A DNA stretch of 64,000 bases from the NCBI RefSeq assembly GCF_017353515.1, contig NZ_JAFMPY010000007.1:162684-226683 (forward strand), in the 5' to 3' direction. The notes beneath the pieces were generated by a model, which searched no databases, was not told the origin of the DNA, and worked only from the letters and a program-made list of their open reading frames with translations. This DNA comes from Jiella sonneratiae. GTDB taxonomy: Bacteria; Pseudomonadota; Alphaproteobacteria; Rhizobiales; Rhizobiaceae. A program made the position numbers and the translations under genes. This document shows, piece by piece, positions 49,623-58,392 of this stretch. How positions within the stretch are numbered: the first letter of the stretch is position 1; each line of letters starts with the position of its first letter.

Positions 49623-50087
49623 ATGCATCCCAAAAAGCTCCTGACCGGTCTCGCCGTGGCGCTGGTCGCCGTTTTTGCAGCAGGCTATTTCGCCTTTGCC
49701 GCCGGTGACCTGTCGAAGGCGGTGCTGCACACCGCGACCGGCGACCACGAGATCATGGTCGAGCTCGCTTTGACCCCGAAGGAGCGCGAGGTCGGGCTGA
49801 TGAACCGGGAAGAGCTCGCCGCCGACCACGGCATGCTGTTTCGTTTCGACGAGACGCGCGACGTCGCGATGTGGATGAAGAACACGCTGATCCCGCTCGA
49901 CATGCTGTTCATGGACGAGACCGGCAAGGTGGTGCGGATCAAGACCAACGCCCAGCCTCTGTCGCTCGACATCATCCCCTCCGGCCAGCCGGTGCGCTAC
50001 GTCCTCGAGATCAACGGCGGCGCGGCGGCCCGCTACGGCGTCTCGATCGGCGACCGTCTCGACAACGAGACCATTCCCGCCACCTGA
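49623..50087 (+). CDS. DUF192 family exported protein
   Basis: 154 residues with an N-terminal signal or anchor (KKLLTGLAVALVAVFAAGYF). The DUF192 domain is seen in IMVELALTPKEREVGLMNRE, MLFRFDETRDVAMWMKNTLI, PLDMLFMDETGKVVRIKTNA and VRYVLEINGGAAARYGVSIG. Function of the family unknown. ATG 49623 is chosen because it gives a proper signal; an upstream in-frame ATG at 49542 would add a basic, disordered stretch. tRNA-Pro follows after about 110 bases. Confidence 0.9.
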   Translation: MHPKKLLTGLAVALVAVFAAGYFAFAAGDLSKAVLHTATGDHEIMVELALTPKEREVGLMNREELAADHGMLFRFDETRDVAMWMKNTLIPLDMLFMDETGKVVRIKTNAQPLSLDIIPSGQPVRYVLEINGGAAARYGVSIGDRLDNETIPAT

Positions 50088-50195
50088 GGAGCCGGGCCCG
50101 GCCTGATGCGCCGTCGATGATCCGCCGGCCGCGGGAAAGCTTGACTCCGGCGTCAAAGCCCGGCAGATCGCTCAAGAGGGCGGGCCGCCACGGTC

Positions 50196-50272
<77 letters not shown>

Positions 50273-50316
50273 GCCCGGCGCGCCGGCGAGGCCAATGAGG
50301 AAGAACGAGGGCTCAG

Positions 50317-50622
50317 ATGGTGGCACGCATCTTTCGGCCGACCAGGACCGCCATGCAGTCGGGCAAGGCGAAGACGCGGCTCTGGGTGCTCGAATACGAG
50401 CCGGAGGCCCGCAAGGAGGTCGAGCCGCTGATGGGCTACACCTCCTCGAGCGACATGCGCTCGCAGGTCCGGCTCTCCTTCGAGACCAAGGAACAGGCGA
50501 TCGACTATGCCGAGCGCAACGGCATCGTCTTCCGCCTCGAGGAGCCGCATGCGCCGAAGCGCGTCCGGGTCGCCTATGCGGACAATTTCAAATACGATCG
50601 CCGCCAGCCCTGGACCCACTGA
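50317..50622 (+). CDS. NDUFS4-type NADH dehydrogenase accessory subunit
   Basis: 101 residues, the bacterial counterpart of the 18-kDa mitochondrial complex I subunit, a hallmark of alphaproteobacteria. Family text: ARIFRPTRTAMQSGKAKTRL, WVLEYEPEARKEVEPLMGYT, SSSDMRSQVRLSFETKEQAI and DYAERNGIVFRLEEPHAPKR, then YADNFKYDRRQPWTH. It stands alone between two tRNA genes, far from a nuo operon, as commonly seen in this order. Confidence 0.95.
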   Translation: MVARIFRPTRTAMQSGKAKTRLWVLEYEPEARKEVEPLMGYTSSSDMRSQVRLSFETKEQAIDYAERNGIVFRLEEPHAPKRVRVAYADNFKYDRRQPWTH

Positions 50623-50778
50623 GGGTTGCCGCTTTTCAGGTCGCGGCGCCTCGGCGGGAGGGCAGGCCGGCAAGCCGGCATCCCTCGCTGAAGGCCGGAG
50701 CAGGGCGGACGAAGACCGGGCGCCCCGGCGCCCGACGCTGACATTCCGCCGGCCGCGAAGGCGGGCCGGCGGCCGAGC

Positions 50779-50854
50779 GGCCCCGTAGCTCAGTGGATAG
50801 AGCACCGGCCTTCTAAGCCGATGGTCGCAGGTTCGAATCCTGCCGGGGTCGCCA
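50779..50854 (+). tRNA. tRNA-Arg (anticodon TCT)
   Basis: 76 bases with encoded CCA. Acceptor stem GGCCCCG with CGGGGTC (one G-T pair), discriminator G; anticodon arm CGGCC-TTCTAAG-style loop gives TCT, reading AGA and AGG. T loop TTCGAAT. The next coding start is only nine bases downstream. Confidence 0.95.
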
Positions 50855-50863
50855 ACTATTTCA

Positions 50864-52144
50864 ATGTCCGACCCGGAGACGTGGGAAGCGGAACGTCCCC
50901 GAGACACGGGCGACACCCTCGTGCCGAACGGTACGGAGGGGATCGCCGGGCCCGGCGCGGCGTCGTTTCGCCGGCTCGGCGGGAAGCGAAGGAACTTCGG
51001 CATCGTGACGTTCGATCTGCGCAGCGGGGTGAAGCTCTACGACAACAACTGGTTCCTGCGCCACGGCCTTTGCGAGGAGGCGCTCGCCGACCGGCTGGCA
51101 GGGCTCGGCGTCACCTATGTGCTGAGCCAAAGCCGGTGGCTGCCGATGGAGGATTCGGCGGTCCAGAGCCGGGTCGATCCGGCCGTCGCCGCCCGCTATG
51201 CCCGGCTCGACGACCGCCGCCTGCGCGATCTTCTGAGGCAGCGCGGCATCGCCTATGTCGGTGTCCTCAACATCTGCTTCGATCCCGTTTATGCGGCGGC
51301 GAATCCGCAGGATGCCACGCTGGACCAGTGGGGCCGCACCCACGAGATGACCGACTGGTATCACGGGGTCGCGCCGGACCGGGAGGCCAACCTCGCGGCC
51401 AAGGCGGCGATGCTGAGGGACGCGGTAGCGGCGCTCGATCCGGACGGCATCCATCTCGGCTTCGTCAGATGGCCGGGCTTGTGGGAGACCTGGCTTCCCG
51501 GCGACAGGCGGGCGGACAAGCCGGAATACGGCTACGACGCCAGGACGCTTCGCCGCTTTTCGGCCGAGACCGGCATCGCCTTGGCCAGCGACGATCCCGC
51601 CGCGGCGGCGCGGCAGATCGGGCGGGAGCATCGCGCCGCCTGGACGGACTTCAGGGTCCGCACGGTGGCGACGATGATCGGCGACCTGCGCCGCGCGGTC
51701 CACGCGGTGAGGCCCGGCACGCCGATCTCGATCAACACGCTGCCCTTCTTCCGCTCCGATTTCGACGATGCGGTCGCCGAGGTGTTCGGCCAGGACGTGG
51801 CGGCGCTGGCGCCGGTGGTCGACGTCTTCGAGGTCATGGCCTACCACCAGATCCTTGCGCGGGACGCCGCCTGGCCGGAAGCCGTCGCCCGCGACGTCAG
51901 GGCGCGCAGCGGCAAGAAGGCGGTCTCCACCGTCCAGGCGGCGCCGCTCTATCTTCAGGGTATGCATGCGGGGCGCGGGCGGGCGGAGACGATCGACGCG
52001 GCGGAGTTCTCGGCCGTCCTCGACGCATTGGAGGAAAGCCCGGTCGACGGGGTGTGCCTCTTCACCTTCACCCAGCTTCTCGACCGCGCCGAGACTGCCG
52101 ACGGCATGGCGATGCTGGAGCGTCTCGGACGGTTTCGCCGATAG
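50864..52144 (+). CDS. Uncharacterised TIM-barrel (glycoside hydrolase-like) protein
   Basis: 426 residues if started at ATG 50864, nine bases after tRNA-Arg; the first 40 residues are polar and the true start may lie further inside (for example GTG 50921). No signal peptide. The text FGIVTFDLRSGVKLYDNNWF, ADRLAGLGVTYVLSQSRWLP and LRRAVHAVRPGTPISINTLP, with VVDVFEVMAYHQILARDAAW and a C-terminal DGVCLFTFTQLL, reads like an (alpha/beta)8 barrel of the GH10/hypothetical-glycosidase type, with candidate acidic residues in HLGFVRWPGLWE and VFEVMAYH. Exact family not recognised. The convergent RbsABC genes suggest a carbohydrate link. Confidence 0.7.
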   Translation: MSDPETWEAERPRDTGDTLVPNGTEGIAGPGAASFRRLGGKRRNFGIVTFDLRSGVKLYDNNWFLRHGLCEEALADRLAGLGVTYVLSQSRWLPMEDSAVQSRVDPAVAARYARLDDRRLRDLLRQRGIAYVGVLNICFDPVYAAANPQDATLDQWGRTHEMTDWYHGVAPDREANLAAKAAMLRDAVAALDPDGIHLGFVRWPGLWETWLPGDRRADKPEYGYDARTLRRFSAETGIALASDDPAAAARQIGREHRAAWTDFRVRTVATMIGDLRRAVHAVRPGTPISINTLPFFRSDFDDAVAEVFGQDVAALAPVVDVFEVMAYHQILARDAAWPEAVARDVRARSGKKAVSTVQAAPLYLQGMHAGRGRAETIDAAEFSAVLDALEESPVDGVCLFTFTQLLDRAETADGMAMLERLGRFRR

Positions 52145-52162
52145 GCCGTCTCGCTGCCGCGA

Positions 52163-53659
52163 TCACGCCGCCTGGCCGAGGCTCATCGCCTCGAGCAGAC
52201 CCGCCGGGCTGAGTGAGCGCGCCGCCGGGGCTGGCCGCAGCACGCCGCCCGACAGAACCAGGATGCGGTCGGACAGCGCCAGCAGTTCCTCAAGCTCGTC
52301 GGAGATCAGAAGGATGCCCGCGCCGTCGCGGGCGGCGGCCTTGAGGATTGCGTGGAGCTCGGCCTTGGCGCCGATGTCGACGCCGGCGGTCGGCTGGTCG
52401 AGGATCATGACGGTCGGCTTCGCGGCGACCGCCCGCGCGACCAGCACCTTCTGGGCGTTGCCGCCGCTCAGCGTCCCGACCGGCCGGCCCGGATCGCGCG
52501 GACGGATGGCGAAGCGGTCGATGAGATCGAGGGCGAGCGCCCGGCGGCGCCTGCGGTCGACGATGCCGTTGCGGGCGAGCTCGGTGTTCAGCGCGGTGAC
52601 GGCGATGTTCGCCTCGATGCTGGAATTCGCCGCAAGGCCGTTCACCTTGCGGTCTTCCGGGACCATCACGAGCCCGGCTTCCGCGGCGCGCTTCGGATCG
52701 CGGCGGGTGAGGGCGGTTCCGCCGACGACGACTTCGCCGCCGCTCTCCAGATCGCCGACCAGCGCCCGCGCCAACCGCGTCCGGCCCGAGCCGACGAGCC
52801 CGGCGAGGCCGAGGATCTCGCCGGCGTCGAGATGGAAATCGAGGGGGGCAAGGCCCGGCAGGGCAAGGCCCTTCACCGCGAGCACCGTGGCCGCATGGCC
52901 GCTCCGGCCGCGTTCCGCCGCCGCCTGCGGTTCGAGTTCGCGATCGACGAGGAGCGCCGACAGGGAGGCGACGTCGTAGTCGGCCTTCGGGCCGGAGGCG
53001 ATGGTCCGGCCGTCGCGCAGCACGGTGATGCGGTCGCTGATCTCGATCACCTCGTCGAGGAAGTGCGAGATGTAGACGATGCCGACCCCGCGCTCGCGCA
53101 CCATCCGGCGCATGATCGAAAAGAGCTGCGCGCGTTCGGCGGGTGCGAGCCGGGCGGTCGGCTCGTCCATGACGAGGATCCGCGGTGCCGTCGAACAGGC
53201 CCTGACGATCTCGGTGAGCTGCTGGGCGGCGACGCCGAGCGAGCCGACCCGCCGCTCCATCGGCAGCTTGATGCCGAGCGCTTCGGCCTCCTCGAAGGAG
53301 CGCCGGCGCATCCTGCCGTGGTCGATGGTGCCGGGCAGGCGGCCCGCCGGCTCGCGCCCGAGCGCGATGTTCTCAGCGACCGTCAGGTTCGGGGCGAGCG
53401 AGAAGTCCTGGTAGATCATCCGGACGCCCGCTTCGAGGGCGGCGGCCGGCGCATGCAGCGCGCGGGGCTCGTCCTCGATGCGGATCTCGCCGCCATAGTC
53501 GGTGAAATTGCCGCCGAGCGTCTTCATCAGGGTGCTCTTGCCGGCGCCGTTGTGGCCGACGAGGGCGTGGATCTCCCCGGCCTTCACCTCGAAGTCGACG
53601 CCGTGGAGCACGGCGACGGGGCCGAAGCTCTTGGTGATGCGTTTCATCGACAAAAGCAT
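52163..53659 (-). CDS. Sugar-type ABC transporter ATP-binding protein (RbsA-like)
   Basis: 498 residues with two ATPase domains in tandem. First domain: Walker A ALVGHNGAGKSTLMKTLGGN, signature-like SLGVAAQQLTEIVRACS, Walker B ILVMDEPTARLA. Second domain: Walker A-like LAGLVGSGRTRLARALVG, which is non-canonical as usual for RbsA/MglA proteins, signature LSGGNAQKVLVARAVAAKPT and Walker B VMILDQPTAGVDIGAKAELH. Start ATG 53659 (alternative 53647); the frame remains open upstream but leaves the family. Last gene of the ROK-permease-binding protein-ATPase operon. It powers import of the unknown substrate. Confidence 0.93.
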   Translation of the reverse strand: MLLSMKRITKSFGPVAVLHGVDFEVKAGEIHALVGHNGAGKSTLMKTLGGNFTDYGGEIRIEDEPRALHAPAAALEAGVRMIYQDFSLAPNLTVAENIALGREPAGRLPGTIDHGRMRRRSFEEAEALGIKLPMERRVGSLGVAAQQLTEIVRACSTAPRILVMDEPTARLAPAERAQLFSIMRRMVRERGVGIVYISHFLDEVIEISDRITVLRDGRTIASGPKADYDVASLSALLVDRELEPQAAAERGRSGHAATVLAVKGLALPGLAPLDFHLDAGEILGLAGLVGSGRTRLARALVGDLESGGEVVVGGTALTRRDPKRAAEAGLVMVPEDRKVNGLAANSSIEANIAVTALNTELARNGIVDRRRRRALALDLIDRFAIRPRDPGRPVGTLSGGNAQKVLVARAVAAKPTVMILDQPTAGVDIGAKAELHAILKAAARDGAGILLISDELEELLALSDRILVLSGGVLRPAPAARSLSPAGLLEAMSLGQAA

Positions 53660-53780
53660 GGCGGGCACCTCTTGGAGCCGAAGCCGGCCGCCGCGGGGCT
53701 TGCCGCGGCGGGGCCCGGTCGAATTCGCCGGGGCGGGCGATATTCGTGAACGCGGCCGATGCCCCGGGACCGGCCGCGTT

Positions 53781-53884
53781 TGGAGCATGATCCCGGAAAG
53801 TCGGAACCGGATTTCAGAAGAGATCATGCGGCAACACGAAGATGGAGCGGGAGGATGAGCGACGCTCATTTCATCCCGCTCTGG
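53781..53884 (+). repeat. Dispersed intergenic repeat, copy 2
   Basis: About 104 bases with GAGCATGATCCCGGAAAGTC, GGAACCGGATTTCAGAAGAG and GATGGAGCGGGAGGATGAGC-gac-GCTCATTTCATC. Aligns with copies at 37109 and 44225. It lies inside the operon between the binding-protein stop and the ATPase gene, where its hairpin could lower ATPase expression. Confidence 0.8.
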
Positions 53885-53898
53885 CGTGCAACGGGGGC

Positions 53899-54861
53899 TC
53901 AGCCGCCCCAGGCCGGCGGGAAGTCGGCGACGTTGTCGGAGGTGATGGTCGGCAGGTCGAGATAGTGGTTCGGGCTCGGCACCTTTTCGCCGTTCAGATG
54001 CTTGACCGCGTCCTCGATCGCCACCTTGCCCTGCGGCGCCGGATCCTGGTCGACGGTGCCGTAGACCGTGCCGTCCTGGATCGCCTTGCGCACGTCGGCG
54101 GGATAGTCGCCCATGATGAAGGTCACGTCGTCGCGACCGTTCTGGCTGGCGAAAACCGCGCCGGTGACGCCCTCGGGCCCCTGGTCGACGATGGCGTCGA
54201 GGGAGCCCTTGGGATAGCGGCTCAGATAGTCCTGGGTGATCGCCAGCGCCTTGGCGTTGTCCCAGTCGGCCGCCTGCTTGGCGATGATCTCGATGCCGGG
54301 ATGCTTCTTCAGCGTATCCATCAGGCCGGCTTCGCGCGCCAGCTGCGCCGAGGTGCCGAGCTTGCCGAGGATGTAGGCGACCTTGGCGTTTTCGCCGACG
54401 GCCTTGGCGAGGAGTTCGCCCTGGCGCTGGCCGAAGACGAAGTCGTCGACCCCGACATAGGTGACGATGTCGGCGCCCTTGTCGGTGTCGGCCTTGGTGT
54501 TGACGGCCATCACCGGGATGTTCGCCTGGTTGGCCTGCATGATCACCGGCACGATGCCCTGCGGGTCGCTCGGCGCGATCAGGATCATGTCCATCTCCTG
54601 GGCGATGAACTGCTGGACGATCGAGATCTGGGTGGAAAGATCGCCGTTGCCGCTCTGGATCGTCAGGTCGACGCCCTTCTCCTTGGCGGTCGCCTCGGCG
54701 GTCGAGATCAGGTTGGAGTAGAACGGCACCGAGGTGTTCCAGATCATGAAGCCGATCCGCGGCTTGTCGGCCGCCAGTGCCTGGCCGCAAAGGGTCAGGG
54801 CCGCGGCGGAGGTCAAGAGCAGCCCCGTCACCGTGCGTCGCGTGAATGTCGTCATCGTCAT
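53899..54861 (-). CDS. Sugar-type ABC transporter periplasmic binding protein (RbsB-like)
   Basis: 320 residues with a signal peptide (RRTVTGLLLTSAAALTLCGQ, cleavage near ALAAD 31). Peripla_BP_4 fold: PRIGFMIWNTSVPFYSNLIS, GVDLTIQSGNGDLSTQISIV, QQFIAQEMDMILIAPSDPQG, NQANIPVMAVNTKADT, YVGVDDFVFGQRQGELLAKA. The opening is typical of ribose/autoinducer-2-type receptors but ligand residues are not diagnostic. It may bind the substrate of the adjacent degradative genes. A relaxed spacing of 239 bases to the ATPase gene is filled by a repeat. Confidence 0.92.
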   Translation of the reverse strand: MTMTTFTRRTVTGLLLTSAAALTLCGQALAADKPRIGFMIWNTSVPFYSNLISTAEATAKEKGVDLTIQSGNGDLSTQISIVQQFIAQEMDMILIAPSDPQGIVPVIMQANQANIPVMAVNTKADTDKGADIVTYVGVDDFVFGQRQGELLAKAVGENAKVAYILGKLGTSAQLAREAGLMDTLKKHPGIEIIAKQAADWDNAKALAITQDYLSRYPKGSLDAIVDQGPEGVTGAVFASQNGRDDVTFIMGDYPADVRKAIQDGTVYGTVDQDPAPQGKVAIEDAVKHLNGEKVPSPNHYLDLPTITSDNVADFPPAWGG

Positions 54862-54890
54862 GTCTCCTCCGTTTCGATGGACGTCTTTTG

Positions 54891-55871
54891 TCAGCGCCGC
54901 TCGCGGCGCAGGCGTTGATGGCTGTCGATGCCGACCGCGAGCAGGATCACCGCGCCTGTCACGGCGGGCTGCCAGAAGGGCGACACGCCGAGCAGGTTGA
55001 GGGCGTTGGCGATCATGCCGAGAAGCAGCGTGCCGAGGACCGCGCCGCCGACATTGCCGACGCCGCCGCTCAAGGGGATGCCGCCGACGACGACCGCGGC
55101 GATGGCCGTCAGCGGCCAGTCGGCCGCACTCTGGGGCTGGCCGATATTGGTCTGGCCGAGCAGCACGATGCCGGCGATCGCCGCGAACAGCCCGCCGAGG
55201 CCGTAGGTCAGGATGACGACGCGATCGGTGTTGATGCCGGCCAGTCGCGCCGCCGCCTTGTTGCCGCCGACGATGTAGATCTGCTGGCCGAAGCGGGTGT
55301 AGCGCAGCATCGCGAAGGTCAGGAGCGCGATCACGGCGAAGATGATGGTCGGGATCGGGATCGGGCCGATCCGCCCGAGGCCGAGCGTGGTGAAGTAGGT
55401 GGGCATGCCGTAGACCGGCTGCGCCGCGGTGGCGACGAACATGATGCCGGTGACCAGCACCTGGGTGGCGAGCGTCGTGACGAAGGGGCTGATGCCGATC
55501 TTGGCGATGAAGAAGCCGTTCATCAGCCCGACGACGAGGCCGAGGAGGAGTGCTGCGGCGATGCCGAGCGGCAGCGAGATCTGCGAGATGACCGCGGCCG
55601 CGACGACCGAGGAAAAGGCGCCGACGGCACCGACGGACAGGTCGAAGCCGCCGAGGATGATCATCAGCATCATGCCGCAGGCGACGATGCCGATGATCGA
55701 ATTGCGCTGCAGCACGTTGGCGAAGTTCGACCAGGTCGCGAAATGCGGAATGGCGAGGCAGAACACCGCCAGCAACAGGACGAAGATCGCCAGAAGCGCG
55801 TAGTTCGAGGCGCCGCGCCGGAGCAGAATCAAACCTTTCGACGGGCCCGCGGCGGTGTCAGTGGCTGGCAT
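54891..55871 (-). CDS. Sugar-type ABC transporter permease (RbsC-like)
   Basis: 326 residues, about eight to ten membrane helices. BPD_transp_2 signatures: LLAIFVLLLAVFCLAIPHFA, NSIIGIVACGMMLMIILGGF, DLSVGAVGAFSSVVAAAVIS, GLVVGLMNGFFIAKIGISPF, VTTLATQVLVTGIMFVATAA, GGNKAAARLAGINTDRVVIL and AIAAVVVGGIPLSGGVGNVG. The start overlaps the end of the ROK gene by 14 bases, so regulator and permease are cotranslated. Confidence 0.94.
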   Translation of the reverse strand: MPATDTAAGPSKGLILLRRGASNYALLAIFVLLLAVFCLAIPHFATWSNFANVLQRNSIIGIVACGMMLMIILGGFDLSVGAVGAFSSVVAAAVISQISLPLGIAAALLLGLVVGLMNGFFIAKIGISPFVTTLATQVLVTGIMFVATAAQPVYGMPTYFTTLGLGRIGPIPIPTIIFAVIALLTFAMLRYTRFGQQIYIVGGNKAAARLAGINTDRVVILTYGLGGLFAAIAGIVLLGQTNIGQPQSAADWPLTAIAAVVVGGIPLSGGVGNVGGAVLGTLLLGMIANALNLLGVSPFWQPAVTGAVILLAVGIDSHQRLRRERR

Positions 55872-57063
55872 GGAGGTCTCCCGGCATCACGGCGGCCGCG
55901 ACGGCAAGAGGGGCGCCGAGCGCCCGCTGCCGGGCGAAGAACGCCGCCCCGTATAGTTCCGACATCTCGCCGAGCGCCGCGGGGCACAGCGTCACCTGCT
56001 CGATGGCGCGCGGCAGCGAGACCCGCGCCATGGCCTCGCGGATGGCGGGCAGCACGACGTCCGCCGCCCGCATGAGTTCGCCGCTGACGATGACGAGGTC
56101 GGGGTTGAAGTAGTTGCACAGGGCGCCGACGGCGCGGCCGGCCATGCCGGCGGCGTCGGCGACGACCCGCCTGGCGCCGAGATCGCCCCGGACGGCGAGT
56201 TCGAGCATGGCGTCGGGGCCGATCGTCCCATGGGTCGGGGCCAGCGCCGCGGCCAGCGCATTGACCGAGATCTGCGCCTCGAGGCAGCCGCGGCTGCCGC
56301 AGCGGCACAGCGGCCCGCTCTCGTCCGTGACGACGTGGCCGAGCTCGCCGGCGATGCCCTGGACGCCGCGGAACACCCGCCGCTCGATGGCGATGCCGAG
56401 GCCGACGCCGACCGACAGAAGGACGTAGAGCACGACGGCGGAATTCTGGGCGGCGCCGATCCGCGATTCGGCGAGAATGCCCAGATTGGCGTCGTTGTCC
56501 ATGTAGACGGGGGTGTCGAGACGCCGGCCCAACGCGCCGGTGACGTCGGTGCCGACCCAGCGCGCGAGGATCGAGCCGGCGTGGAGCTCCCCGGTCTTGG
56601 CGTCGACCGGGCCGGGAACGCCGATGCCGACCGCCTCGACGGCCGCGCGCGCGACGCCATGCGAGGCGAGCAGGGCCTCGGTCTCGGTCGCCGCGATCTC
56701 GATCGCCTCGAGAGCGGGAATGTCGACGGTGAAGTCGCGCTCGACCACCCCGACGAGGCCGAAGCCGTCGTCGAACAGGCCGACACGCAGCTTCAGCCGC
56801 CCGAAGTCGATGCCGACGAGATATTTCGAGCGGCGGCGCAGGCCGATGAGCTGGCCGGGACGGCCCGGCTGGCCGCGCCCGGCACGCGTCTCGTCGACGG
56901 TCTCGAGCAGGTCGTCGTCGAAGAGTTCGCTGATGGCGAGGGAGGCGGTGGAACGCGAGATCCCGAGCTGATGGGCGACGCTGGCGCGCGACTGCGGGCC
57001 ACCGGCCTCGATGGCCGACAGGATCCGCTGGCGCAGCCGCTCCGACGAGCCGGGTTTCTTCAT
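55858..57063 (-). CDS. ROK-family transcriptional regulator
   Basis: 401 residues from ATG 57063. N-terminal winged HTH: SERLRQRILSAIEAGGPQSR, ASVAHQLGISRSTASLAISE. C-terminal ROK domain: LVGIDFGRLKLRVGLFDDGF, VGIGVPGPVDAKTGELHAGS, TPVYMDNDANLGILAESRIG and the zinc motif GHVVTDESGPLCRCGSRGCL (GHxx...CxCGxxGCLE). The phosphate-binding loop DFGRLKLRVG differs from the DxGGT/DLGGT of sugar kinases, so it acts as a sensor, not a kinase. Likely represses the divergent amidohydrolase gene and its own operon through the AT-rich inverted repeat at 57113. Confidence 0.92.
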   Translation of the reverse strand: MKKPGSSERLRQRILSAIEAGGPQSRASVAHQLGISRSTASLAISELFDDDLLETVDETRAGRGQPGRPGQLIGLRRRSKYLVGIDFGRLKLRVGLFDDGFGLVGVVERDFTVDIPALEAIEIAATETEALLASHGVARAAVEAVGIGVPGPVDAKTGELHAGSILARWVGTDVTGALGRRLDTPVYMDNDANLGILAESRIGAAQNSAVVLYVLLSVGVGLGIAIERRVFRGVQGIAGELGHVVTDESGPLCRCGSRGCLEAQISVNALAAALAPTHGTIGPDAMLELAVRGDLGARRVVADAAGMAGRAVGALCNYFNPDLVIVSGELMRAADVVLPAIREAMARVSLPRAIEQVTLCPAALGEMSELYGAAFFARQRALGAPLAVAAAVMPGDLHASH

Positions 57064-57112
57064 GGATGGGTCTCCCTGACGCCGAGACTGGCACGGGTCC
57101 GGCAATTATGTC

Positions 57113-57139
57113 AATAATGTTCGAATGGAGAACATAATT
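57113..57139. promoter_or_regulatory. AT-rich inverted repeat between the ROK operon and the amidohydrolase gene
   Basis: AATAATGTTC (57113-57122) and GAACATAATT (57130-57139) are inverted with one mismatch around seven bases. They stand in a strikingly AT-rich patch of an otherwise GC-rich area, between the divergent starts at 57063 and 57140, and the right arm touches the ATG at 57140. A ROK protein operator is the natural reading. Confidence 0.65.
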
Positions 57140-58390
57140 ATGACGAATTCGAACAAATTACCGTCACTCCTCCTCACCGCCGCCTGGGGCCTGGACGGCC
57201 CGGATCTCGTCGAGACGGCGCCCTATGCCGTGCTCGTCGAGAACGATCGAATCGCCTGGACCGGCTCCCCGGAGGCCCTGCCGGAGCGGGCCGCGAGTGC
57301 CGTCCGCCACGACCTCGGCGCGGCGACGCTGCTTCCCGGGCTGATCGACGCGCACATGCACACCTTCGGCATGGACAGCCTGAAGCTCGGCGGCATGGAT
57401 CTCGAACGCGAGGCCTATCGCGCGCTGCGGGCGGCGGGCGAGCTGCATGCGCTGCTGCGGGCGGGGTTCACCACGGCGCGCTGCCTCGGATCGAGCGTCG
57501 GCCCGGACATCGCCCGGGCGATCGCCGAGGGCCACGTGCCGGGGCCGCGGCTTCTGGCGGCCGGGGCGTTCCTCTCGGCGACGGACGGCACGTGGGACAC
57601 GCCGCCGCTGGGCGCCGACCATCCGGCCCGTGCCGCGACGATTGCCGACGGCGCCGACGCCTTCCGCCGGGCGGTGAGGGCGCGGCTGCGCGCCGGCGCC
57701 GATTTCATCAAGCTCGGGCTGTCCAAGGGCCGGCCGGGCGACCTCAACCACGCCTGGGGCGACGATCCCTTCGCCCAGGTCGCGACGATGAGCCTCGACG
57801 AGGTGCGGGCCGCCACCGACGAGGCGCATCGCAACGGCGTCCTGGTCTCGGCCCACGCCATCGGCGAGGCGGCGGTGCGTCTTGCCCTCGACGGCGACGT
57901 CGACATCGTCGAGCACGGCTACGCGATCACCGAAGAGACGCGGGCGCGGCTCGTCGAGAGCGGGCGGCCGGTCGTCACCACGCTGTCGCAGCTTCGCTGT
58001 CACCGCGAAGCCTACGAGCGGTTCGGCTATCCAGAAGCCGAGCGCGCCGTCTACGATCGCCACTGGCAGGCGATGAGCGCAGACTTTGTGGCTGGCCTTG
58101 CCGCCGGCGTCCGCTTCGTCCTCGGGACCGACCTGATCGGCCGCCCGACGCATCCCCTGGCGGATGCGGCACGCGAGTTCGCCATCGCGGTCGAGCTCGG
58201 AATGGAGAAGACCGCCGCGCTGCGCGCCGGAACCGTCGAATCGGCGCGGGCGATCGGGCTTGGGGGCGAGACCGGCCAGATCTCGGCGGGCTATTGCGCC
58301 GATATGGTCGCCGTCGCCGGGCGCCTCGACGCGCGGCTCGCGGCGTTGACCGCGCCGGTCTTCGTGATGCGCGGCGGCGTCCGCGTCTGA
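57140..58390 (+). CDS. Amidohydrolase-family protein
   Basis: 416 residues from ATG 57140; GGAGA at seven bases supports it over ATG 57125. Metal-dependent hydrolase with the (beta/alpha)8 amidohydrolase pattern: TLLPGLIDAHMHTFGMDSLK (HxH metal ligands), ADFIKLGLSKG (carbamylated or bridging Lys), GVLVSAHAIGEAAVRLALDG and DIVEHGYAITEETRARLVES (His ligands), and RFVLGTDLIGRPTHPLADAA (metal Asp). Resembles imidazolonepropionase/Xaa-Pro-dipeptidase-type members. Likely cleaves an amide or ring amide of the imported compound. It is alone on the forward strand, divergent from the transport operon. Confidence 0.9.
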   Translation: MTNSNKLPSLLLTAAWGLDGPDLVETAPYAVLVENDRIAWTGSPEALPERAASAVRHDLGAATLLPGLIDAHMHTFGMDSLKLGGMDLEREAYRALRAAGELHALLRAGFTTARCLGSSVGPDIARAIAEGHVPGPRLLAAGAFLSATDGTWDTPPLGADHPARAATIADGADAFRRAVRARLRAGADFIKLGLSKGRPGDLNHAWGDDPFAQVATMSLDEVRAATDEAHRNGVLVSAHAIGEAAVRLALDGDVDIVEHGYAITEETRARLVESGRPVVTTLSQLRCHREAYERFGYPEAERAVYDRHWQAMSADFVAGLAAGVRFVLGTDLIGRPTHPLADAAREFAIAVELGMEKTAALRAGTVESARAIGLGGETGQISAGYCADMVAVAGRLDARLAALTAPVFVMRGGVRV

Positions 58391-58392
58391 GG

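Noticed and set aside
52163..54790. An 875-codon frame that could be read as an ABC ATPase with a long N-terminal extension
   Set aside because: The extension lies over the binding-protein gene in another frame and is nonsense-like; the ATPase family begins at 53659.
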